Below, one piece after another: positions 1-11,200 of a stretch of DNA of 64,000 bases. The notes under the pieces were generated by a model, which saw nothing but the letters and a program-made list of their open reading frames with translations, did not search any database and had not been told where the DNA came from. The DNA comes from Hypomesus transpacificus. Its lineage: Eukaryota > Chordata > Actinopteri > Osmeriformes > Osmeridae. The stretch's first letter is position 1. Each line of letters starts with the position of its first letter. Made by a program: the position numbers and the translations under genes. The stretch lies in assembly GCF_021917145.1 (NCBI RefSeq), contig NC_061073.1, positions 15,597,507 through 15,661,506 on the forward strand, in the 5' to 3' direction.

Positions 1-1817
1 AATACAGAATATCACTTGTTTACATGTTCGTCTCTAGCAATAAGACAAAATCATCTGTCTTTGTAACCATTTTGTGTCCATGCATATTTATGGAAAACCC
101 TAAAAAAAAGCCTTGGATACATTTGGCTGCAGTTCAGAAGGGGGCGAGATGTTTATAATCAATCAACTTCTTACCTCATTTACTTTTCCATGTTTTGGGA
201 AAGGGTCTTTCTCAGGAATGTCTTAGGCCAAGATGGATTCCCTGATTACAGTGGCTGTTCATTCTGTTCCATAACACACCCACACCTTTTTGTGTTTTCA
301 AAAAAATGTTCATTAATCTTTTGCAATGATCTGAAGAATATCAGAGGGACGTTCAACCAGGTCTACCTCACTTTCTAACAAAAGAGTTGCTTGTGTTGTA
401 ATTTAGTAGTTTAATTTCATTTTTAGATGGAGTGTTTGAATCAGTGCAGGAAGCATATGGCCTGTCCTTATTTAATACTGCTGTATGCAATCAGAGAATC
501 AATATCCTGTACACCTCTCACACTACGCAGAATGACTTGGGAATGCTACAGCAGACAACCAAAGACCTGTTTTGTATTGTAGGAAACAAATCGTCTTTTT
601 GATAATCACCCAATGTATTTCCTATGTGGACATTGCCTTGAGGAAATAAAATCTGATGTGAAAACCTGTATTAAAGCCTGTTTTTTTTGTTGTTGCCATC
701 AATTCGTCAAGTGACGTGTGCATCGAACTTACAAAGCCAGATGGTGGTGCTAGCACCCTCTTCTCAGAGACTACTCTGGAAAATAGTGCATCGTTGTATT
801 TGTCTGTCTGTGCCATTTGTAATCATTCAAATTTCTAGTGTCATTGATGTGAGAGCATTGGAATAATTTAATGGATTGATAGTGAGAGTGCACGGAGGAG
901 AATCAGTTTGTACGTTTAACCGTGGATAGAGAAGAGTTTATCCCTGAACTCTGGTTTCTACCAGACAGATGACTGAGGACGCACTAATGTATGAGACAGC
1001 TTGTGTGTGTGGGGGGGGGGGGGGGGGGGGGTGTAAGGGTTTTCACTGTTGTGGATGTGTACCAGTGTCTGTGCTGGACGGGCATCTGGAGCACAGGAGC
1101 AGCGGGAGGTGGAGCAGCGGGAGGTGGGAGTTATCAGGAGCTGTGTCTCCGCCCACGGCCCCCCGCCTTCTCACAGAACAACCACTGATGGTGTCAGCAG
1201 GTGGAGCCCGTCTGGATAGATCTCGTAGACTCGCTAGATAGAACCTATCCTTTCCCAGTGTTCAGAGAACAGTCAAATATCTTTCTTTCAACAGACTTTT
1301 TATTATACTTTTTTTGTGTTTTGGGATGATGAGCTTAGCGAAGATGCTTTAACACTGAGGGTGCGCCCATCTGCGTCAGTAGTGAAATGAGCAGGTTGGA
1401 TGCTTCCAACTACTTTGTCATGTCATCAAGACTACAACAGAATTGTGATGTTGAACGCTTTCATTGGAACACAAGCAGAGATTTGGCTTGTGTGCCCCAG
1501 TGACATCAGCACTCTGAACAAACACCGGGCAACCAAGAGACTTCTGAAGAGGAAATCTAAAGAAGAGAGAAAGGGAGTCCTCGGATTTATCAGGAAACAA
1601 CAACAAAAAAGCGAAGAAAAACTGGAGAATCAAATCTGCAGAATTTAATTTTGGGTTAGTGCGGACCAAAAACGTTTTTGGTCCTTGTAAGAAAGAGAAC
1701 AATACTACTCCAGATGGAATCATGGAATCTGCACTGAACCACTGAGCACTTTCAGTATGGAGTGAGCTCATCTTGTGTTCCATAGTTTCTGCTACAGGAG
1801 GGCACAACGGCAGGCAC
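1..1817. other. Upstream region, 5' flank or UTR of the synaptotagmin-like gene
   Basis: I recognise no coding exon here. There is an AATAAA at 645-650 on the plus strand that could end a transcript from outside the window, but nothing coding supports that. A run of 21 G lies at 1011-1031. Short open frames between 969 and 1648 show no recognisable family and no splice logic. The last about 30 bases follow a polypyrimidine-like stretch and an AG at about 1798, so the first coding exon probably begins with a short 5' UTR after an upstream non-coding exon. That upstream exon is not identified. Confidence 0.4.
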
Positions 1818-1818
1818 C

Positions 1819-4679
1819 ATGCCGTACCACGACGAAGAGTACCCCGGCCAGTCTCTCTGCCAGTCTGTGGTGCTGTTTTGCTGCAAGGGGATGATCGAAG
1901 GCATCATGGTCTTACTTTTCTTCTGGCTGCTTATCCAGGTGTTGTTCACCAAACAACTAGAAGGTAAAGCCCCCTTGCATCTTCTTTTAGGTGACAGAAA
2001 TAGCATAGATGTGATTCTGCTCAGTCGGGCAGTGGCAACGGCAATCCTTATCTGTGCGTCTGTTGTAAATGTTACCATTGTCCACTTTTGTACAGTTCAC
2101 CTTCAAGTTCTCCTCATCGTTGGCCTGGTGGTGTTCTGCCTCTGTCTGATCCTGGGCTGTGTCCTGTGCGTGAAGATGAGTGACGGCTGCCCTCACCAAG
2201 ATAAAGAGCTTGTGACAGCAGTCCTGGTTGAGCCGGTCGCCTTTCCGACGGCGACCTCCGCACTCCGGGAGCAGTACGAGGATCTGGACGGGGACGTCCA
2301 GGAGTTCCCCTCCACCTTCAGCAGCCCGATGGCTTCCAATGACAACTTCGTCAGCACGCCCTACTCCCCCCGCTCTCCAGCCTCGGAAATCAAGGAACAC
2401 AACAAGTCTTACTCCCCCCTGCGGCGCCTCAGCACCCCTTGCCTCTCCTCCCCCGTCTACAGACCCATGGCCCAGGGCCGGGCCTCCTTCGGCTCCCTCC
2501 CCAGGCTCGGGATGCTGTCCAGAACGCGCAGGGCGCTGGAGCGCCGCTGCAGTGCCACGGGGCATCTCGCTCGCGACGGCTCTCCGTACAGCGAGCGCAG
2601 CAAACTCACCAGCACTTGTTCTTCCTCCATGCCTGAGGGGCCTATCCCCCTGGCTACGCTGCACTACGGGTCCAGCTACAGGCAGCCAGGCCCCAGCCTG
2701 GACTTCAGTATGGCCTTCTCTCCAGAGCATGGCACCCTCACTGTCAGTGTGCTGGGCATCTCCCGGGCCTCCCACAGGCTGGAGGAGGTGTCTGTGCTGG
2801 GTAGCCTGGCCCCTATGTGCCCCTGCCCGGTGCAAGCCGCGGTCCGGCCCAGCCTCGGCAGGGAGCCCCACACCCTGGGTCTGGTGCTGAACGTGGGCTG
2901 CGTGGAGGAGCTCCAGCGCTGCGTGCTCAGGCTGGCTGTGTACACGCGTGATCCCCCCAGCGCGAGAGGCTCCCCTCTGGGGGAACTGGAGGTGCAGTGC
3001 GGGGGAAAGGACTGGCATCCAGATCGTCCCCTGCATGTCACTAAGGAGCTTAGTCCAAACAAGTGGAAGCTTAAAAAGGTATTTGACGTGGACTGACGCA
3101 TGTGTAGAGGAAAACACATTTTTTAAAATATTTCTTTTACCAAAGACAGATGGAATTTATCAGTTGAAATTGGGGTAATGTGCCGGAAAGGGGTTTTATG
3201 TAAAAAAAAATAAAAATAACACAGGGTGAGGGTTATCTTACAGAGAGAAGACAGCATCTAAATGAGTGTTTGTCATTTCATGTGTAGCATATCAAAGTGA
3301 AGGGCATGATCTTTTTAGCGATAGGGATCATAGAAACGCCTAAGCTTCCTTTACAAATGCAGCTTTTGATTCATGTGGAAAAACATTGCCCGAAATGAGA
3401 TCATCGTAATTATGCCTCTCTCTCCCTCGCTTTCCGGTGAATGTGTACCCTTTGACCCCAGAGCCTGACCTCCCAGGATGCATCGACAGGCCGAAGAGGA
3501 AGCTGCACGTCACAGCCCCTCGGTCAACTCTTCATCCTGCTCCAGTACCAAACTCTAGGACACCGCATCAAGGCCATGGTGCTGAGGGCTGACAACCTCA
3601 CGCATGGCTCACTATCACCAGGTATAGCTCTGGATAAGAGCGTCTGCTAAATGACGATGTAAAGGTAGGACACTGACCCAGGGCTGTCCTGCTACAGAGG
3701 ATATCCATGGTGCCTACAGGTCACAGCGTGTAGGGATATTGTGCAAGCTGCGTGGGATGTCCTGAGCTTTGCTTTTTAGGGGCAGAGGTATAAAGTAAGC
3801 CTTCATGTTTGCTTTTAATGTTTTGCGATTAAAGCGTGTCTTACTGGATGTGAATGCGGCTGGAGATCATCCCTTTTTTTAATAACATTGTGGTTTTAAT
3901 CCCTCACTCGCTACTTACAATCCTCCAGACGATGTTCCAATCCCCTCTAACACTGACTGATCTAACAGAGCCTGTCTTGGTACAGTCAGACTGACTAGGT
4001 TGTTTCTTATTTGTCCATTCGATCCATTGATGCAAAAATAAGTTTGATTCGATAGGATGTGGATGAAACAGAGAGTATGTTAAACCCGTTTCTTCTGTAC
4101 ATTAGGTTGATAATAAGTCAGTAATCATCCAAGCCTTCCTATCTGCGACTGAACGTGTTGTACTGTGTGTCTGCACCTCCACACAGACTACCAGGTGGTC
4201 GTCAACCTCCGCCAGGAGGGAGTTGTGATTAGCACAAGGGAGACTAAGGGGGTAGGTGGGGCAAACACAGTGTGGAACTCCCCTTTCCTGTTTGAGCTGC
4301 CTCCTGGAGATGTCAATCAACTTCCTCTCCAGTTGGAATTCATTGTCATGCAGGTGGGAACTGCTTTGGCGCTGACAACCTACCCTTCAGCAAAGAAAGT
4401 ATGTATTACTTTACAAAAGATGCCCCTGAATACATCCAGAAATCACAACACCCCTTCCCTGTTCTATTGTGACAGAAGCAAGCCCATTCAAAGAGCACGG
4501 TGCTTGGACGCGTCCTGATTGGTCCTGAGGCCTCCGAGGGAGGTCTGAGCCACTGGAGGGACATGTGCAGCCAGGCACAGGTGGAGAGGGCACGGTGGCA
4601 CACCGTCCAACCGGAGGTGACTGAGTCCGCCAGCCAATCAGGACCCAGTTCTCTAAGTTTAAAGCCAACTGGGATCTGA
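1819..4679 (+). CDS. Synaptotagmin-like tandem C2-domain membrane protein (552 aa, 5 coding exons)
   Basis: Coding exons are 1819-1963, 2096-3078, 3462-3621, 4187-4353 and 4476-4679. All junctions are GT-AG and the phases join to one 552-aa frame. Residues about 27-43 and 53-74 are hydrophobic and Cys-rich, giving one or two membrane anchors with possible palmitoylation. A Ser/Pro/Arg-rich linker follows. A degenerate C2A lies at about 253-376 and a C2B at about 397-535. C2B shows the family pattern GQLFILLQY, then WNSPFLFELP, then a C-terminal block with GRVLIGP, an HW pair and RWHTVQP. The Asp residues that bind calcium in classical synaptotagmins are mostly absent from both C2 domains, so calcium-independent membrane trafficking is the likeliest role (inference). 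The start is the first ATG after an acceptor and precedes the membrane segment. It could be one of the atypical fish synaptotagmins. The family is well supported, the paralogue is not. Confidence 0.8.
3627..3668 (+). mobile_element. SINE/LINE 3'-tail fragment
   Basis: The tail CTCTGGATAAGAGCGTCTGC seen in the two SINE copies recurs here alone, just after the donor site of the third exon of the synaptotagmin-like gene. It is a truncated relic. Confidence 0.6.
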
Positions 4680-4767
4680 TGAAGGAATTATATTCTCTCG
4701 TGAGTCTGGTTGACTCCTTCACATGTAACTCTGTATACAAATACATGTATTATCTGCTTTGATCTGC

Positions 4768-4773
4768 AATAAA
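4768..4773 (+). terminator. Poly(A) signal of the synaptotagmin-like gene
   Basis: A canonical AATAAA lies 89 bases after the stop codon at 4677-4679 and is the first one downstream. It marks a short 3' UTR. The opposing coiled-coil gene has its own candidate signal only about 55 bases further on. Confidence 0.7.
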
Positions 4774-4827
4774 CCATTTGTTCCATCATTGTTTTCCACA
4801 CATTTCCACGTTTAATGTCAAGTACCA

Positions 4828-4833
4828 TTTATT
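4828..4833 (-). terminator. Candidate poly(A) signal of the minus-strand coiled-coil gene
   Basis: TTTATT on the plus strand reads AATAAA on the minus strand, about 400 bases past the stop codon at 5232. If used, the 3' UTR includes the long CA repeat at 5106-5187 and ends almost against the 3' end of the convergent synaptotagmin-like gene. Confidence 0.5.
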
Positions 4834-5104
4834 TCTTCTGTATTCATGTACAAACGCATCACACTCATGACCCATATGAGTTGGGTCAGTTGAGTCAGTT
4901 GAGTCAGTTGATTGATAATCACATGGATTAGTCTGGAAAAATGTTTGATTAGTCTCTGATTTGTCTCCACAATCAAGTGCCATGATGGGAATCATCAGCA
5001 AGCATAGCATTACCCTCCACACAAAGCTTGCCCAAGGTGTTCGATGTTGAGGCTGTGTGTACTGTCGTCACAGTATAGTAGTATCACAGTTATCAGTACC
5101 TGCT

Positions 5105-5105
<1 letters not shown>

Positions 5106-5187
<82 letters not shown>
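5106..5187. repeat. (CA)n microsatellite, about 40 units
   Basis: An uninterrupted CA dinucleotide run of about 80 bases lies between the two convergent genes. On the minus strand it is a GT run, probably inside the 3' UTR of the coiled-coil gene. It is likely length-polymorphic. Confidence 0.97.
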
Positions 5188-5189
<2 letters not shown>

Positions 5190-5231
5190 GGCTCTCCCAC
5201 TGTGAGATGCAACAAGTAACTTGCCCCCCCT

Positions 5232-8200
5232 CTACCACTCCTCCTCCTCGTCAGGACTAGAACAGATCTCCACCTGTCGAGCCAGATAAATTCCATCTCC
5301 ACAGAGGAGGGGTGTCCCAGCCCCCAGGTGGTCCTCCAGGGTAGGGTCTGTAAGTCTGGGCACCCTGGTCACTGCTTTCCTCTCAGCATGCTGGGCTGCT
5401 GCGGCACGCAAGCCCTGGATCTGCTGCTGGAACCTTAGCTTGGCTAGGTCAACAAAAAATACAAAGGAATCAAATTCCAAAAGGAAGGAATCAAATCCCA
5501 TGAGCTACGGAATGATGTAGTGCCTGTTGATCTGACGGGAAAAGTAACAGGAAAGGTGCCACACAAGCGAGACCAAAAGAACAGGAGTTATAAACTGGAG
5601 AAATAATCAATCGGTTAAGTCAAATCTCTTATTGCTTAAAGATTTTGTTTAGATTATGCTGTGTCATTAGGATTTAAGGTTAGTAGGGATGTTTCTTGTG
5701 GAAAAGACCCTGTTCAGGGTGTCTTAATGCCGAAAGCTCGTTCCAGAAGAGTAGAAGTAAAACTAAGGGAGAGAAAACCCAGATCAAGAGAATAAAAATG
5801 ATTCTCCTAGACTGGTGATTGTACTCGATTAAGTCACACTTTCACCTTTGAGGAGATTCTCATTTTTGTCTTTCAGATTGCTGATTTCCATGCTCATTGC
5901 TGACATCTGGTAAGACAAAATGGTGGTTTTTAGCCTGATGGGTTATCTTGTGTTATTCACCACTAGGTCGCCATAATGTAGGATGGCGGCTAACTGCATG
6001 TTTGATGCAAGCTAGTGATGGGTATGTCCTGAAATGCTATCTGGGTAGATGTTGTGCATCTGAGCTCTTGACCAGGTCGTTCAGTTTCTCAGATCCAAAT
6101 CTGATTATTTTCCCAGTGGAGCATCATATGGGAGATTAACTCAATGCTGCATCCTGAATCCCTTCTTTCCATACGTACTCTTGATTAAGACAGAGACTGG
6201 AATTAGGGGCAGTCTGCACAAATGTGCTTATATGTATATATGTGTGCAATCCTGATCGGTCCAAGGGGCCCAGAGCGTTAATTTCAGTGCTTAATCTGAA
6301 GTATCATGATCATGCCTGTTAACATCATTATTATCTTGGGGGAGGGGTGTGTGTGTGTGTGTGAAGATTCATTGGCAAGTGAGTCTCCTGTGTTAGAAAG
6401 CAGAGTGATTACAGAGGCCGGTTATACAATGATGGTGCAGTGGTAGGCGATGAGACCAGGAAGACATCTGACCATATGTGCTTTGTTGTGGAGCTGGTCC
6501 CTCAGACAAGCCACCTCCTTCTGCTCTTCCTCCTTCCTGTCTGGGCAGTCCACTTCCTCCCTCCGCTCCTGCTCCGTCTGCTCCGGCCTCAGTCCTGCCC
6601 CCTGCTGGTGGCCCCTGTCCCTCAGCGGCTCCTGCTGCTGCTCCTCCTTCCTCTGGCTTTGCAGAGTTTCTACTGCATTCTGCCGAAGCAAAGAAGCGAG
6701 TGGGATAGAAAAACCTTGAACAGGTCTACAGTGACCTTTTCCTAGCACGTCGACGTGAAACCAAACCCATCTCGCAAATCTCCGTGGAAATGAGTGGCGA
6801 CGCGTCTGCTCTGTCCTTTACCTTGATGACTGTGGACTGCTGTGTGCGCCCGTCGCTCGGATCTCCTGCCGAAAGGTCACAGGTCTGCCCCTGCAGCTCG
6901 CGCTCTTTAAACAGGGTCTTTAGCTAGAACACACACATGCGCACCGAATGTTTGATCATATTTCCCACAGTTTTGGCATCTCAGCTGTTTTTCTTTTAAA
7001 TAATCATTCTACCTGCTCGGTAACCAGTCTTCTCTGTTTCTCCTGGTCCACAATATCCAGAGCAGCGGTTTTCTCCTCTTTTTCACCCTTCCTTTTCCTG
7101 TCTAAAGGGGGCTTCCCTTCTTTACTCTGTGGAGAAGGAGGTCGATACCAAACGCTTACAATCTTTCAGTGTAACCAATGTCACAGCATCAGAGTTGTGA
7201 AGAGGGGGGGTCAGATGGCTGTGCTATTAATCAGAAGGTTGCCGGTTTGATTCCCGGCCGTGCCAACGGACGACGTGTCCTTAGGCAAGACACTTCACCC
7301 TACTTGCCTCGGGGGGAATGTCCCTGTACTTAAGTCGTTCTGGATAAGAGCGTCTGCTAAATGACTAAATGTAAATGTAAATGTAATGAAGAGTGCTATG
7401 AGGACCTGGTGAAGTTGGCGCAGCGTCTGCAGCCTCTGGACCGCCTGGTCTCTGTCCTTCTCCAGCTGACTGGCTTGCCTCCTGCTCTCTGAGATCACAT
7501 GAACACACACAGCACCTGAGGGGAAGCCTCTCAAGCTTGGATGTGATTCAGGATCGATATGTACTCGTTGTTTGATGTCAGTTGAGGAATTCAATATGGA
7601 TTCAGATGCTTTGTGAGTGTTTAATAAGTAACGCCTTGACTCTGTAGAGCAGAGCGTGAAGGAAAGAACAGCTATAATGAGACTGACCTTCCAGCTGGGA
7701 CCGAAGTGCGTTGAGGACGTCCTCTTGGTTCTCAGCGCTGTGACCTTCTTCTGCAGCCTGGTCCTTCTGTGTAACAAGCTGGATGTCCAGCAAAAAATAT
7801 GATAAAGTAGATTTTAAAGTAGATCTATGTACTACATACCTAGTTGTCAATAATTGCGTGAATGTACAAGATCAGTTTATCAGTTTACAGAAACAGCAAG
7901 TTTGATTATTAGTTGGGGGGGTTTTCTGTTATAATATATATATATATTTGTTATATTTATATATTGTTTATATATATATATACGATGATATGAGTAAATG
8001 TAATTAAAGGAGAGCTTTAATATTCAGACTTTTACCTTCAGCTCAAGAGCAGAGATCTTAATTTGTGCCTCTGTCCTCTCTGCATCTCTCAGTCTCTCCA
8101 GACTCCTCAAGCTATGCTCCCTGCCACAGGAAACACATTAAAACGTCATTTGGACATCTAGAACACACTGCTGAAGTCGACGCTTCAGCCAGTTAGCTCT

Positions 8201-11200
8201 GATGAGAAGTCCGCAGGGAAGGCATACATACTTTTCCCTAAGTTCCTGCTCTCTCTCGGTCAGTTCCAGATCCAGCCTCTGAACTTCACTAATTTGCTGG
8301 TTCATCTAGTCATGGGATGTATAACAACAGATGATGAGTGATGTAATAGGCAATAAAAGGGACTGTATCCTTCCAAAACATCTCTGTCCAGGAGTCCTGT
8401 ACCTGGCCTCTGGCTGACTGAAGCTCCTGGTGTTGCTCCTCCAGCTCACTGTCTCTGTCCCGCAGCATGTCCCACACCTTCTGCAGCTCTACCTTCACCA
8501 GGCCAAGCTCCCCATCCACCTCCTCCAGGGAGACCTGCTGTGCACGCACAAACAATGCATGACAGTGTGCATGCCACATAGCAACATGGTGGTTGTCCCT
8601 AGAACAACGATCATTCTGTATAACATTGACTAGCAGAGACCAAGGTGTTTTAGTGATCTGACAGACTTTTGGGCTGGTACTGGTTCCCGAGGGCCTCTGG
8701 TCCAGAGTGTCGGGCTGTGTCACTGTCTCTGGTGGTACACTAAGTTTAGACAAAACAAATCAAGGAAGTAAGGTTTTATGCAATTTCTTTAAGATGTAAT
8801 AATGCAGATGAAAATACAACAGGCACACAATAATGTAAACTCACTCCATCTCTGTTCCTCTGTCCACAGTCTCCCTACCTGTGGACATAGGGATGCAAAA
8901 AGGAAGTTTATCGCCCTCTGGTGTTTTTTTAATGCACTAAATCTCTCAAGGGGTCAGGACAGGAGTTGCATATGCTCACTAAGTACCAGGTTGATGATAA
9001 TCACACTGAGGATGTCTTAGACATGGCATGATAATGTTACCTTTTCCTCTCCCTTTGAGTGTGTGCAGTAGGCTTTGGCTCCTGTTTGCCTCCAGCTCTA
9101 ACTGCTGTTTACAGGCATCCAACTCCAGCCTCAGCAGAGAAGCCGTCTCCTTCTGCGGGATAAAATAGACACATATGGATCATGGCAAATTTGCTCCTGT
9201 AATCCAGATGAACACAGTCTAATCCCACGAGCGTCTACGCAGACCAGTGGATGGAAATGAGGAAACAGCTGGGAGGGAAGGGCAGCACCTTGACTCTGGA
9301 CAGATCGGCCTCCGAATCAGCTCTGTTCTGGAGAAGGTTCTGGATCTGATCTCTGGGGAGGAAAGAACCTCATGACAGGTGAACTGTCACACAAAAACAA
9401 CAATTTTTTGGTTTGTTTGTTTTTGCACACTTGCCTGTCTTTCTGGCTCTCTGTCTTAAGCCTTTCAACCTCTGCAGTCAGTTCAGAAGCCTCCTTTTGC
9501 AACTGTAATGCAAGATATTAGATAGATCAATTGTTCCATGGCCACTGTCCACGAAAAGGACCTAATAAGTAAACAGTGTGCTTTTATGTGTTTCATTTAG
9601 ATGGGTTCTTAACAGCCTTACCGCATCCACAGGGTTGTTCTGCTTGAGGCTCTCTAACTCCCCCTGTGTGGACTGCAACCTCAAAGCAACCTCCTGCCAT
9701 TTGTCACTCCAGTGAGAGGCCACACCCCTCAGCTCCACTGTGGACTGGGCTGTCTCTGCCGTCATTCTCTGACGCTCCGCCTCCTTCTCCTGCAGCTCCT
9801 GCTGCCTCTCCCGAAGCTCCGCCTCCAGGTGCTGGCCGCGGTCCCGCAGAGTGTGGTTGTCTGACTCAAGGGCCTCCTGGAATTCTCTGATGAGAAACGC
9901 CTTGTTGTTTTCATTGCCGATACCAGCGAACAACAGGTCGTTTGTAGTACAGTCACATTGTCCACTCCTGTTTGATGTTCCTCATCACTTACCTGAGCTG
10001 GTCACACCTCCTCCTCACTTCATCCAGTTCTTCCTGCCCTTCCTGATGAAGAGTATTAAGCAACTCCTCCTTCTCTCCAATCAGCTGTGAGCGCTCGGTC
10101 TCCAGTGCTGCAATCTGATTGGTGTGTATCACGCGCTCAGCCCCTAGTTCATGCTGCTGTATCAGAGCAGTTTCAAGCTTCTGTTTCACCATCTCAAGCT
10201 CAACTTTGAGCTTCTCGTTAACCTGGAGCCCAATGAGATGGGGACATGGGTAAAGGCCACCACAATGGAGACATCCAAAAACAATGCATGTGTAACGATT
10301 AAAATGTCCTCACCACGCTCTCACCTCTCTAACAGAGTGCAGCTCTTCTGTCAACAAGAGGGTCTCCTGTCCCTGCTTGCAGATGCTGGCCTTGGCCTCA
10401 GCCAACTGGTCATGGAGCTCACACACCTGGTCAGTGAAACCTTCTCTTCCTCGCTGGGCCCTCTCCAGCTGCAGCTCCAGACCCTGGGCCTTCTGATGCA
10501 GGTCTGCCTTCTCCTGTAGCAGTCGATCTTTGTCCGACAGTGCCCCAGACATCTTGGCCTTCAGGTCCTCCACACTGTCCTCCATCCTCAGCACCTTGGT
10601 GGACAGGAGGTCTCTCTCCTGGGACGGGTTTGGGAGAGGGGGAGACTGGTCATGACAGGAAGTCGTGTAAGATGGAGGATGTCGTGTTTCATTTCAGGAT
10701 AATGGCTGAGGTGACTCACCAGGCTAGCCTGACCCAGCTTGCTACGAGCCTCGCTCAGCTGGTCTTGAAGTTCGCTGTGGGACTGAATGGTGTGACTCAG
10801 TCTTTGATTTGTCTCTTCAGTTTGACTCAACACTGTTAGCTGAGTCTAGGACCGTAGAAGAGGAGAGTGGAAGGAACATAACATTAGCAGCGAAATTTGA
10901 GTTTGACCGATATTCTCCTTTGTGATGAAAGAACAGACCTCTTTTGAAGAGTGGAGTTGCTGGATAGCCTGGTCTCTCTCTGCCTCCAGTAACTCTGCCC
11001 TCTCCTCTGCCTCTCTCAGGGCCTCCTTCAATCGGATCAGCTCTTTTTCTGCTTTCTGCTTCCCCTACACATTCATAATATCAATGTCATAATCATCAAC
11101 AACATTGGAATTTACTGTATTTTCATATTGGAAGAAACTGAGCTTCAAGATTTCTGTTGTTGGGCATACCTGTCTGTAAAAGTCTTCTTGTGTCACCGGT

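Noticed and set aside
1987-3117. A 376-residue minus-strand open frame opposite the synaptotagmin-like exon
   Set aside because: It is a shadow of a GC-rich coding exon on the plus strand; the plus frame has C2-domain similarity and consistent splicing, the minus frame has neither.
5057-5302. Poly-Thr/His and poly-Cys/Val frames
   Set aside because: They are translations of a CA/GT dinucleotide run.
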